A stretch of 64,000 nucleotides of DNA, from NCBI RefSeq assembly GCF_900156535.1, contig NZ_FTNV01000002.1, positions 248,001 through 312,000 of the forward strand, written 5' to 3'. The position numbers and the translations under genes are program-made. Source of the DNA: Roseovarius nanhaiticus. Its GTDB lineage: Bacteria > Pseudomonadota > Alphaproteobacteria > Rhodobacterales > Rhodobacteraceae. Every line of letters begins with the position of its first letter. The stretch's first letter is position 1. Shown here piece after piece: positions 27,143 through 34,337 of the stretch. A model generated the notes under the pieces. That model made no database searches and was not told the origin of the DNA. It saw nothing but the letters and a program-made list of their open reading frames with translations.

Positions 27143-27165
27143 AACCCGGAAGGGCCGGCGGCATT
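27141..27165 (+). promoter_or_regulatory. Possible variant EcfG promoter of dps
   Basis: GGAAC (27141-27145), 16 bases, then CATT (27162-27165), one base off the CGTT -10 element seen in the neighbouring stress promoters. Lies about 62 bp before the dps start. It overlaps the hairpin of the preceding operon. Confidence 0.35.
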
Positions 27166-27227
27166 ATCCTTACTGGTCCGCGCAGCACCGACGCGCGACG
27201 CGACTTGTAAGGAAGAAAGGATTTCCC

Positions 27228-27716
27228 ATGCCCGAAGCATTTGCAGACTATCTTAGCGATAACGCCCGCGAGGCGTCGATCAATCACCTGAACGTTGCAT
27301 TGGCGACCGGCATCCAGCTTCAACTTGCGATCAAGCAGGCACATTGGAACATCAAGGGTCCCAGCTTTATCGGCATCCATGAACTTCTGGACGACGTCTA
27401 CGACCGCATGGGCGAGCACATCGACACCATTGCCGAGCGCTGCGTGATCTTGGGCGGCACAGCCGATGGTACGGTCGAAGCCGCGCAGAAAGACGGCAAG
27501 CTGGCCCCCTATCCGGCCGATGCCGTCCATCAGGACACCCATATTGAAGAGCTGAAAAAGCGCATGGTCCAGTTCGCGGCTCTTGTCCATGACAGCCTTA
27601 AGGAAGTGGGCGAGTCCGGCGACGAAGAGACGGCAGATCTTTTCACGGGCGTCAGCCGCGACGTGAGCAAGGACGCATGGTTTATCGGCGCGCATCACAC
27701 AAGCGCGAAAAGCTAA
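27228..27716 (+). CDS. dps: Dps family DNA-protection ferritin
   Basis: 162 residues, preceded by a strong AAGGAAGAAAGG ribosome site. The conserved ferroxidase segment KQAHWNIKGPSFIGIHELLD followed by DRMGEHIDTIAER supplies the His, Asp and Glu ligands of the intersubunit iron site. Dps forms a dodecamer that binds DNA and detoxifies iron plus peroxide in stationary or oxidative stress. The Lys-containing N-terminal DNA-binding tail is short. Next to the general stress locus, of which it is a usual target. Confidence 0.92.
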   Translation: MPEAFADYLSDNAREASINHLNVALATGIQLQLAIKQAHWNIKGPSFIGIHELLDDVYDRMGEHIDTIAERCVILGGTADGTVEAAQKDGKLAPYPADAVHQDTHIEELKKRMVQFAALVHDSLKEVGESGDEETADLFTGVSRDVSKDAWFIGAHHTSAKS

Positions 27717-27737
27717 AGCAACCCTCATCGAATGGTG

Positions 27738-27767
27738 AAAAGGCGGCCCCGGCGGGTCGCCTTTTTT
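27738..27767. terminator. Intrinsic terminator, dps / histidine kinase
   Basis: Stem AAAAGGCG...CGCCTTTT with inner CCC/GGG pairing and a six-T run on the plus strand, in the gap between the convergent dps and kinase genes. The A-rich other side allows use in both directions. Confidence 0.85.
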
Positions 27768-27800
27768 CATTTGTCCAAGCGTGGTTCCCTCGGTCCGGGA

Positions 27801-29585
27801 TCAGACCCGCGGCGTATGCTGCTCGGGCGCAAATTGTTGTTGCTTGAAGCAGACCTGCATCGCGTACCAGCCGGCCTCTTCCTCGCTGCTTTTCATGCGG
27901 CAATCCAGCTGCGCACAGAAGGCCTGTATCAGCTTGAGGCCCAGACCCTCTTCGGTCTCGGCGCGCATCTCGTTCTGGACGGTATTCGCGATCTCGAACA
28001 TCACCATGTCGGGACCGGACTCGTCCGGGTGAAGGCGCACGCGGATGCGGCGGCGTCCGTCATCGCCTGCGGTGGCGTATTTCAGCGCATTGGTGAATCC
28101 TTCCGCCGCAAGCATCGCCAGCGGACCCGCCTGATCGGGCACCAAGGTCACAGGCTGCAGCTCGAGCGAGACATCGAGCGGCGCCTCCTCGCTATCGCCC
28201 AATTTGGCCAGCTGGCCCAAAAGGTCTTGAAGCAGCGTATCGACCCGCACCTGACTGACCAGCGGCGTCTCGTAAAGGCCGCGATGCACGGCGGCGAGGC
28301 TGGTCAGGCGATTTTGCACCTTGCGCAAGGCACTGCGGGTGCTTGTGTTCATCGCATTGCGCGACTGCATGTTGAGGATCGATGACATCAGCTGAAGGTT
28401 GTTCTTTACCCGGTGATGCACTTCCTTGATCAACACATCGCGCTCGTGAACGGTATTCTCCAAGTCGGCCTCGTCGCGTGTCAATTTGCGCGCCATGGTC
28501 GAAAAGATTTCGCCGATCTCACGCAATTCGGTCGGCGCGTTCGTCAAGGTCTCGCTCCGAAAAACGCGGCGTCCTTGGGCAAAATCACGCATCTGACGTC
28601 CCAGCACCCTGATCGGGCCGATCACTTGCAGCCGAATGGCCATTAGCGCAACAACAAGGCTGATCAACCACATCAAGATAGGGAAAAGCAGGGTAAAGAG
28701 CGAGAATGCCCGCTCTCGCAACAGCGGCTGCTGTGACTGCCAACTGCCGAGGCCATAGACCTTTCCATTCAAAATCGGAACAACCGAAAAGTCGCGCAAC
28801 TGGCCGTTTCGCGCAGTCTCTGAGAAAAGTTGCGTCCCCTGTCCCACCAGACTGGCCAACTCAGTCTGGGATGGCAGGAATTCCGCATACCCCCCAGGCA
28901 CTTCATCGGATGTCAGAACGGTCCCGTCGGCGTTGAAGGTCACAACCACTGCGTCCTCGGCGGTAGGATCCGACGCGCGGCTCGCGGACATGTCATCGCT
29001 GAGCATGGAAAGGGTCACGAAGCCGCGAAAAACGCCCTGCCCTGTGTAGACCGGCTGCTGAAGGACAACCACCGGCATACCGCTGGCACCTCCGGCCGGA
29101 TTATAGGTCACGGCAAGGTCTTCCAGATCCATCGCGCGATTGAGGGCGCCGATCCCGGAGAAGTCGTAATTGACCCCGAAATTGTTGCAGGTCGAACGGC
29201 GTTCTCTATCGATATAGCCTAGAAACACGACCTCCTCGTTCCGGTCGGCCGAGAACTGCATCAGGTCCTGACAAATGGTGTCATCGGGCCCCAACACCGC
29301 CAACGCATTGGCAAGCCCTTCGGTAATGCCGCGCGCGGTCTGTATCGCCTCGCGCTCGGATGAGATGAGGCGCGAGGTCTGGGCGCTCAGGCTGGCGCGA
29401 TATGTGTCGCGCGCGGCAACGATGGCGCTTTGAGTCTGCGCGACCGCAATGATCCCAAGCGGAAGAAGCGCCAGCGTCAACATGAGGGCGACACGCGGCA
29501 ACAGCGCGTCGCGCCGTCGAAGCAATTGCCAACCCTCCTCCGGTACGATGGGTTTTTGTGCGCGCGGTTCTTCCACAGGTATCAC
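27801..29585 (-). CDS. Membrane sensor histidine kinase (HisKA_2/HWE type) of the general stress response
   Basis: 594 residues from GTG 29585, which overlaps the ecfG stop by 4 bp. Helix at about 31-51, periplasmic sensor domain 52-290 with three cysteines, helix at about 294-317, a HAMP-like linker, then the HisKA_2 dimerisation domain with His391 in EVHHRVKNNLQL. The ATPase domain follows: AAEGFTNALKYA (N box) and GLGLKLIQAF. Kinases of this class phosphorylate PhyR. Co-transcription with nepR-ecfG supports this role. The sensed signal is unknown. Confidence 0.88.
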   Translation of the reverse strand: MIPVEEPRAQKPIVPEEGWQLLRRRDALLPRVALMLTLALLPLGIIAVAQTQSAIVAARDTYRASLSAQTSRLISSEREAIQTARGITEGLANALAVLGPDDTICQDLMQFSADRNEEVVFLGYIDRERRSTCNNFGVNYDFSGIGALNRAMDLEDLAVTYNPAGGASGMPVVVLQQPVYTGQGVFRGFVTLSMLSDDMSASRASDPTAEDAVVVTFNADGTVLTSDEVPGGYAEFLPSQTELASLVGQGTQLFSETARNGQLRDFSVVPILNGKVYGLGSWQSQQPLLRERAFSLFTLLFPILMWLISLVVALMAIRLQVIGPIRVLGRQMRDFAQGRRVFRSETLTNAPTELREIGEIFSTMARKLTRDEADLENTVHERDVLIKEVHHRVKNNLQLMSSILNMQSRNAMNTSTRSALRKVQNRLTSLAAVHRGLYETPLVSQVRVDTLLQDLLGQLAKLGDSEEAPLDVSLELQPVTLVPDQAGPLAMLAAEGFTNALKYATAGDDGRRRIRVRLHPDESGPDMVMFEIANTVQNEMRAETEEGLGLKLIQAFCAQLDCRMKSSEEEAGWYAMQVCFKQQQFAPEQHTPRV

Positions 29586-30157
29586 ATGGTCGGGTTGCGG
29601 CTGATGACGGCGACGGTGGCTTGATCGGTCAGCTCCATCGCTTCGTCCTCTTGCATGTTCAACATCTCGGCCAAGCGCTTGCGCCCACGATTGGCGCGAC
29701 TTTTAACCGTCCCCACAGCGCAACCACACATTTGCGCAGCCTCTTCGTAGGCAAAGCCTTGCGCCCCGACGAGGATCAGCGCCTCGCGTTGCTCGGCTGG
29801 CAGTTGATCAAAGGCACGGCGGAAATCTGTCAGTGCCAGACGGCCATCATGCGCCGGCTTTTCGGACATCCGCTCCGTCATCGCACCATCTACATCCGCG
29901 ACTTCGCGCTTTGCCTTGCGGCGCTCGGAATAGAACGTGTTGCGCAAAATGGTAAAGAGCCATGCACGCATGTTCGTGCCGACGGCGAACTTGTCGATAT
30001 TTGTCCACGCCTTTACGACGGTGTCCTGCACCAGATCATCAGCGCGGGCGACATCGCGGGTCAGCGACAACGCAAAGGCGCGCATCGGCTTGAGATGCGT
30101 CACGATTTCGTCGCGCGGATCCATCTGCGCGGCGCCCGCATCTGTTTTCGATGTCAT
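29582..30157 (-). CDS. ecfG: ECF sigma factor EcfG (general stress sigma)
   Basis: 191 residues. Sigma region 2 (MRAFALSLTRDVARADDLVQDT, AWLFTILRNTFYSERRK) and region 4 (QLPAEQREALILVGAQGFAY, CAVGTVKSRANRGRKRL). EcfG recognises GGAAC-N16/17-CGTT promoters, found here before nepR, DUF1328, DUF883 and PLDc_N genes. Its start overlaps the nepR stop (ATGA), the standard anti-sigma/sigma pairing. Ends coupled to the kinase gene. Confidence 0.93.
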   Translation of the reverse strand: MTSKTDAGAAQMDPRDEIVTHLKPMRAFALSLTRDVARADDLVQDTVVKAWTNIDKFAVGTNMRAWLFTILRNTFYSERRKAKREVADVDGAMTERMSEKPAHDGRLALTDFRRAFDQLPAEQREALILVGAQGFAYEEAAQMCGCAVGTVKSRANRGRKRLAEMLNMQEDEAMELTDQATVAVISRNPTM

Positions 30158-30348
30158 GACTTGTCCTGCTCACGTAGCTGCTTGAGCAATTCCTCAAACC
30201 GATCGGGCACATCCTCTTCCAGCATCTCTTTGTAGACGCGTTTGAGGCTTTCATCAATCTGATTGCGTTTCGGAACCTTGCCCGAAGATCCGCCGACTCC
30301 GACCCTACTTTCCTTGTCGCTCTTGCCCCCCATCGTCACGTCTGCCAA
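30154..30348 (-). CDS. nepR: NepR anti-sigma factor
   Basis: 64 residues. The conserved core IDESLKRVYKEMLEEDVPDRFEELL (two helices) spans residues about 31-56, with a basic, disordered N-terminus. NepR holds EcfG inactive until phosphorylated PhyR mimics sigma and titrates it away. First gene of the nepR-ecfG-kinase operon, with a perfect EcfG promoter upstream giving positive feedback. Confidence 0.93.
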   Translation of the reverse strand: MADVTMGGKSDKESRVGVGGSSGKVPKRNQIDESLKRVYKEMLEEDVPDRFEELLKQLREQDKS

Positions 30349-30389
30349 TCCATGGTAGCTACCTTCGATTAATAATTTACACGCACGTT

Positions 30390-30415
30390 GGAACCGAACG
30401 TCTCTTTACACTGTT
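30390..30415 (+). promoter_or_regulatory. EcfG-type promoter of phyR
   Basis: GGAAC (30390-30394), 17 bases, TGTT (30412-30415), about 43 bp before the phyR start. The -10 differs by one base from CGTT. It occupies the same DNA as the opposing nepR promoter. Confidence 0.65.
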
Positions 30416-30421
30416 GGTTCC
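30397..30421 (-). promoter_or_regulatory. EcfG promoter of nepR-ecfG
   Basis: Minus-strand GGAAC (30421-30417), exactly 16 bases, CGTT (30400-30397): a perfect general-stress promoter 48 bp upstream of nepR. Interleaved with the phyR promoter on the other strand. Confidence 0.88.
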
Positions 30422-30458
30422 TTAATATTCAAAAATAAAGCGATACGACGGAGAAACG

Positions 30459-31286
30459 ATGACAACTTCTGACGCTGGCGCAAACTTTTCTCAGCAAATC
30501 GCGCATCACTTACCCTATCTCAGACGCTATGCCCGCGCTTTGACCGGCAGCCAGTCCAGCGGAGATGCATTCGCGACGACCACGCTGGAAGCGATTCTGA
30601 TGGATCGCGACGCATATGCCAATGACGCCAGCCCGCGTGTTGCGCTGTTCAGGGCGTTTCGCCTTGTCTGGCAAAGCGCCGGCGCTCCTGACCAGCAGTC
30701 AGACATGCCGATGCCGCGCAGCTTGGAAACAGCCGCGCAAGGGCATATGGCGCAGTTGACACCCGACACACGCCAGGCGCTGCTCCTCAACTCGATCGAG
30801 GAGTTTTCGGCTGAGGAAATCGGGCAGATCATGGATATCAGCACCCAGGATGCCGAAGATCTGATTGCGGCCGCGCGCCGCGAGATCGAAGAGAGCATGG
30901 CGGGCGATGTTCTGGTCATCGAAGACGAAGCGATCATCGCAATGGACCTTCATAGCATTGTCACCTCCATCGGGCACAATGTCACCGGGATTGGGCGCAC
31001 GCGCGACGCTGCGATCGAATTGGGCCTCAAGAAAACACCCAATCTTATCCTCGCAGACATTCAGCTTGCTGATAACTCGTCGGGAATTGATGCAGTCAAT
31101 GCCTTGCTTCAGCAGATTGGCGACATCCCGGTGATCTTCATCACTGCGTTCCCCGAGCGACTGCTGACAGGCGACAAGCCCGAACCGGCCTTTGTCATCG
31201 CCAAACCCTACACCGAGGATCAGGTGCGCTCGGCCGTGGGCCAGGCCATGTTCTTCTCCTCCACCGAGACGCTTAAAACCGCTTGA
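30459..31286 (+). CDS. phyR: PhyR, sigma-mimic response regulator
   Basis: 275 residues, preceded by GGAG. Residues 1-145 form a sigma-like domain resembling EcfG regions 2 and 4 (LPYLRRYARALTGS; LTPDTRQALLLNSIEEFSAEEIG), and residues 148-270 a receiver domain with acidic pocket VIEDE and phospho-acceptor Asp200 in LILADIQL. When phosphorylated it binds NepR and frees EcfG. Divergent from nepR in the usual alphaproteobacterial arrangement. Confidence 0.93.
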   Translation: MTTSDAGANFSQQIAHHLPYLRRYARALTGSQSSGDAFATTTLEAILMDRDAYANDASPRVALFRAFRLVWQSAGAPDQQSDMPMPRSLETAAQGHMAQLTPDTRQALLLNSIEEFSAEEIGQIMDISTQDAEDLIAAARREIEESMAGDVLVIEDEAIIAMDLHSIVTSIGHNVTGIGRTRDAAIELGLKKTPNLILADIQLADNSSGIDAVNALLQQIGDIPVIFITAFPERLLTGDKPEPAFVIAKPYTEDQVRSAVGQAMFFSSTETLKTA

Positions 31287-31306
31287 GACCCAGCTAAGTG
31301 ACGTGA

Positions 31307-31341
31307 AAAACGCCGCCCCGAATGGATCTGGGCGGCGTTTT
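31307..31341. terminator. Bidirectional terminator, phyR / DUF1328
   Basis: Perfect 12-bp stem AAAACGCCGCCC / GGGCGGCGTTTT with an 11-base loop in the gap between the convergent phyR and DUF1328 genes; T runs arise on both strands. Confidence 0.9.
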
Positions 31342-31361
31342 GCGTATTGGCGTGGCGCCTT

Positions 31362-31523
31362 CTACTTGCGCAATACGCGCGCGATCAGGGCCACAGCAAA
31401 CAATACGATAAAGACAAAGAACAGGATTTGGGCAATCCCCGCCGATGCTGATGCGATGCCGCCAAATCCAAAGACGGCGGCAACGATTGCAACGATAAAG
31501 AAGACAACGGCCCAATATAACAT
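31362..31523 (-). CDS. DUF1328 (YtjA-like) small membrane protein
   Basis: 53 residues from ATG 31523 with AGGAGGAAGT just before it; a longer frame to 31589 is not needed. Two hydrophobic helices ([19 protein letters not shown] and the [19 protein letters not shown] stretch) and a short basic tail, as in DUF1328 proteins. Function unknown; often stress induced. Driven by a perfect EcfG promoter at 31604-31628. Confidence 0.85.
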   Translation of the reverse strand: MLYWAVVFFIVAIVAAVFGFGGIASASAGIAQILFFVFIVLFAVALIARVLRK

Positions 31524-31603
31524 ACTTCCTCCTTTCGAGGAGCATTTGGCGTCCCTGACAGATGAGGGACGCGATGAACTTTTTTGCATCTCGATGTTGG
31601 CCG

Positions 31604-31628
31604 AACGCGTGCGTAATTCTAAGGTTCC
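31604..31628 (-). promoter_or_regulatory. EcfG promoter of the DUF1328 gene
   Basis: Minus-strand GGAAC (31628-31624), 16 bases, CGTT (31607-31604), leaving a leader of about 75 bases. Confidence 0.85.
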
Positions 31629-31656
31629 TGCGGCTCACCCGCTTGTGATCGTGGTT

Positions 31657-31681
31657 GGAACCAAAGCCGGACCAAAGCGTT
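31657..31681 (+). promoter_or_regulatory. EcfG promoter of the DUF883 gene
   Basis: GGAAC (31657-31661), 16 bases, CGTT (31678-31681), 35 bp before the start codon at 31717. Back to back with the DUF1328 promoter, 28 bp between the two -35 elements. Confidence 0.88.
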
Positions 31682-31716
31682 GAAAGACGTCACTAGGAAA
31701 TTCAGGAGACCTCAAC

Positions 31717-32031
31717 ATGGCACAGACCAAATCCCCCGATAGCGAAGACCTGCAAAAGCAGATCGCAACCCTGCGTCAGGATCTGGCCGGCATCACCGAA
31801 ACGCTGGGCGCTATGGCCAAGGCTCAAAAAGAGGGCATGACCGACGCTGCGCAAAAGCGCTTTGAAGATGCGCGTGCTCGCGGTGCCGACGCGATCAACA
31901 GCGCACAGGCGCAGGCAAATGCGCTGAACGCGCAAGCGCATGACTTCGTCCAGGAGAAGCCCGCACTGTCGCTGGGAATGGCTGCGGCATTGGGGTTTGT
32001 CGTGGGCATCCTCTCCACCAACCGGCGCTAA
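31717..32031 (+). CDS. DUF883 (ElaB/YqjD-like) tail-anchored protein
   Basis: 104 residues, AGGAG upstream. Long amphipathic, Ala/Gln-rich coiled region (about 10-80) followed by one C-terminal helix (LGMAAALGFVVGILS) and Arg-Arg end, the pattern of ElaB/YqjD proteins, which tether ribosomes to the inner membrane in Escherichia coli stationary phase. EcfG-controlled here. Six bp before the next gene. Confidence 0.82.
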   Translation: MAQTKSPDSEDLQKQIATLRQDLAGITETLGAMAKAQKEGMTDAAQKRFEDARARGADAINSAQAQANALNAQAHDFVQEKPALSLGMAAALGFVVGILSTNRR

Positions 32032-32036
32032 GCACC

Positions 32037-32402
32037 GTGATTGGTTTGTTCACAGCGATCAAGTATCGCTCGGCGCGCGCCATTCGGCGCGCGCTTCTGA
32101 GTGCCATAGGTGGCGTGCTTGTCGCGGTCGGGGCGTGCTTTTTGGCAGGCGCCGCGTGGATCATGCTGGCTGAAGCTTATTCCGCGCTTTTTGCCGCGCT
32201 TATTTTGGGCGGCGCTTTTGTCGGCGCGGGCCTTATCTTTCTTGGCATTTCCGCACGGGCCAAGCGCCGCGCCGAAATGATGAAAGCCGAAGCTGCCGCG
32301 ATGCATCCTGCAACACCGCCGCCGATGGGCGGCCTCTCGCCCCTCGCCGAGGCGTTCATTATTGGCCTCAACGCCGCGCAGGCTGCACGCCGCCAAAAGT
32401 AG
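32037..32402 (+). CDS. Phage-holin-superfamily-like small membrane protein
   Basis: 121 residues from GTG 32037. Two hydrophobic helices (residues about 22-45 and 48-72) followed by a charged, Ala-rich C-terminus. Similar proteins are named holin family or YqjE-like and usually follow a DUF883 gene, as here, so it is probably part of a stress-induced envelope pair rather than a phage product. Confidence 0.7.
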   Translation: MIGLFTAIKYRSARAIRRALLSAIGGVLVAVGACFLAGAAWIMLAEAYSALFAALILGGAFVGAGLIFLGISARAKRRAEMMKAEAAAMHPATPPPMGGLSPLAEAFIIGLNAAQAARRQK

Positions 32403-32409
32403 CGTGACC

Positions 32410-32446
32410 GTTTCGCCCAATGGCAATGCTGCCTTTTGGGCGAAAC
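32410..32446. terminator. Terminator between the holin-like and YihY genes
   Basis: Perfect 11-bp stem GTTTCGCCCAA / TTGGGCGAAAC with a 15-base loop in the 47-bp convergent gap. Confidence 0.75.
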
Positions 32447-32449
32447 TTG

Positions 32450-33406
32450 CTATCCATCTGCATTTTCAAAGTTCCGACTGGTGTTGTCGGCTACGAACGC
32501 GCCGCGCTGGCCCATCGGCTTGGCCGGACCGCGCGTTGTATCTGCCTTTTGCTGCAACTCGAGCTCGGCGTTCAAAGCCGCGCCCAGCAGGCACACGAAC
32601 GCACTGATATACAACCACAAAAGCATCACGATCACGGCGCCAAGCGAGCCGTAGACCTTGTTGTAATTGGCAAAATTCTGCAAATATACGGTGAAGGCCC
32701 ATGTCGCCAGTGCCCACAGGATGGTCGCCGCAATGGCACCCGGTGTGATCCACCCCGCCCGAGCGACACCGCGTCGGTTGGGCGCGTAACGATAGACAAG
32801 CCCCAGGGCGAGCAGCACCGTCGAAATAGCGACGCACCAGCGCAACACCTCGGCGATGAAGCTCAGGAAGGGTCCAACCGGTAGGAATGCCAGCGCGATA
32901 GGCGCAACGACAAGTGCCGCAAAGCAGGCCAAGGCGAGCACGATGAGCGAACCAGTCAGTCCAAAGGCGACCATCATGTGGCGCAATCCGCCGCGGTTCC
33001 GCTCGCCGTAGACCGCGTTCAGCCCGACGACGAGGGCCGCGATGCCCGCCCGCGTTGACCACAGCGCAATGGCGATAGAAACCAATCCTGCCCAGCCCAA
33101 TGTCGTACTGTCAGCGGCGACCAGCTCGGTCACGCGCGCCGTCAGCAACGTCGCTACCTCGTCGGGCAAGAGCGTCGTGAATTCGGACACCTGCGCTGCG
33201 ACCAACGCCGGATCTGCCACGAACCCCCACAGTGCGATCAATGCGGCAATAGCGGGGAACGTGGCGAGAAGACCATAAAAGCCTATGCCCGACGCGATCA
33301 GGTTGAGGTTCTTCTCACCAATCAGAACCCAGACACCCTTCAGCGCGCGCCAGATCCCAATGGGCCGGCGCGGACTTCCGTAGGCTGCGTTTGCACGTTC
33401 GCTCAT
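32450..33406 (-). CDS. YihY/virulence factor BrkB family membrane protein
   Basis: 318 residues with about six membrane helices. Typical segments: NLIASGIGFYGLLATFPAIAA near 35, STRAGIAALVVGLNAVYGE near 118, GWITPGAIAATILWALATWAF near 228 and YKVYGSLGAVIVMLLWLYI near 255 (reading NKVYGS). Function is not established for the family; once wrongly called ribonuclease BN. Start overlaps the PLDc_N gene stop by 4 bp, so it is likely under the same EcfG promoter. Confidence 0.88.
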   Translation of the reverse strand: MSERANAAYGSPRRPIGIWRALKGVWVLIGEKNLNLIASGIGFYGLLATFPAIAALIALWGFVADPALVAAQVSEFTTLLPDEVATLLTARVTELVAADSTTLGWAGLVSIAIALWSTRAGIAALVVGLNAVYGERNRGGLRHMMVAFGLTGSLIVLALACFAALVVAPIALAFLPVGPFLSFIAEVLRWCVAISTVLLALGLVYRYAPNRRGVARAGWITPGAIAATILWALATWAFTVYLQNFANYNKVYGSLGAVIVMLLWLYISAFVCLLGAALNAELELQQKADTTRGPAKPMGQRGAFVADNTSRNFENADG

Positions 33407-33594
33407 GCCGTATTACGTGTGGCGCGCGGTCCAAAAAGCAACCACGCCAGAAACCCGGCAATGGGCAGAAGAATGACTACCGCGATCCAGATTGCTTTCT
33501 TGCCGGTCGAGGCAGACGCGCCGAAGATCGAAACGATGGCCCAGACGTCGCATATTAGAACGATGAGGCCGCCAAGGCTGGTCACTTCAACCAT
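33403..33594 (-). CDS. PLDc_N domain small membrane protein
   Basis: 63 residues: two membrane helices separated by a short polar loop and ending in WLLFGPR, matching the isolated N-terminal domain of cardiolipin synthases with no catalytic HKD part. Perfect EcfG promoter 46 bp upstream and GGGAG ribosome site. Coupled to the YihY gene. Possibly a membrane partner or regulator of lipid metabolism under stress, but this is inference. Confidence 0.8.
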   Translation of the reverse strand: MVEVTSLGGLIVLICDVWAIVSIFGASASTGKKAIWIAVVILLPIAGFLAWLLFGPRATRNTA

Positions 33595-33639
33595 TGTCGC
33601 ACTCCCTTAGAGTTGTTTTCGCAAAATAGCGTAAACGCC

Positions 33640-33664
33640 AACGCCGCTTCGACGCTGCGGTTCC
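33640..33664 (-). promoter_or_regulatory. EcfG promoter of the PLDc_N-YihY pair
   Basis: Minus-strand GGAAC (33664-33660), 16 bases, CGTT (33643-33640). Fourth perfect general-stress promoter in the region. Confidence 0.87.
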
Positions 33665-33698
33665 GCGACATGGCGCACGGCGCAAGACCCGCGGCGCC

Positions 33699-34286
33699 CT
33701 ATTCGTCAGCGCCGAGACTGCCGGACACTCCGGTTCCGCCCAGATGATACCACGGTTTTTTGTCGCTGGGATGCGCACCGGGTCCGCCGGGGCGGAACCA
33801 GATCAGGATGCCACCAGACTCGCCGAAACCGCCGTCGAGATCGTTATAGACGATTTGCCTGGGGATATGGATTTCTAGCGCGCGCGCCTCGTCGCCGGGG
33901 CGCCAGCGTCGCTCGGTCGTGATGCAATTGGCCTGCATGCCCGCATAGCTTTTGGCCGGTTCGACCTCGCGCATGAATTTCAGGCCGCGCGCCACGCCCT
34001 CGCCGCCCAGCGTGATACCCGCGCTGTCGAGGATCTTGGGCGCGGAATTGCGCGTCATCACGGATTGATTGATGCTTTCGGCCCAGACCCCGCAGATGCC
34101 GGTCAGCCCGCCGATATTGCGCGCGTCGGCGGCCACTGTCAGACCACCGGGCGAAGTGAAGGTGCCGCCGCCCAACGTGGGGGATTGGCCCAGAGTGGCC
34201 TGGCCTGCAGGCATATTGGGCGATGCACAGGCGCCAAGTGCCACGAGGGCAACCAGGGCCAGGGAAATCTTGTGCGAAACTGTCAT
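33699..34286 (-). CDS. Lipoprotein of unknown function
   Basis: 195 residues from ATG 34286, with AGGA 8 bp upstream. Lipobox VALGAC places the lipidated Cys at residue 20, so it is likely membrane anchored in the periplasm. The rest has Gly-rich and Trp-rich segments (GICGVWAESINQSVMTRNSAPKI begins the second half; FRPGGPGAHPSD near the end). I recognise no enzyme family. Short gap to the sulfotransferase gene upstream on the same strand. Confidence 0.7.
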   Translation of the reverse strand: MTVSHKISLALVALVALGACASPNMPAGQATLGQSPTLGGGTFTSPGGLTVAADARNIGGLTGICGVWAESINQSVMTRNSAPKILDSAGITLGGEGVARGLKFMREVEPAKSYAGMQANCITTERRWRPGDEARALEIHIPRQIVYNDLDGGFGESGGILIWFRPGGPGAHPSDKKPWYHLGGTGVSGSLGADE

Positions 34287-34337
34287 GCGTCTCATCCTAG
34301 CTATCATGTGCTGGGGACCAAGTGGTGCCCCATCTTA

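Noticed and set aside
32037..32402. Prophage remnant suggested by the holin-like protein
   Set aside because: No lysis, tail or integrase genes nearby, and the usual DUF883 partner directly precedes it under an EcfG promoter, so a host stress gene is more likely.
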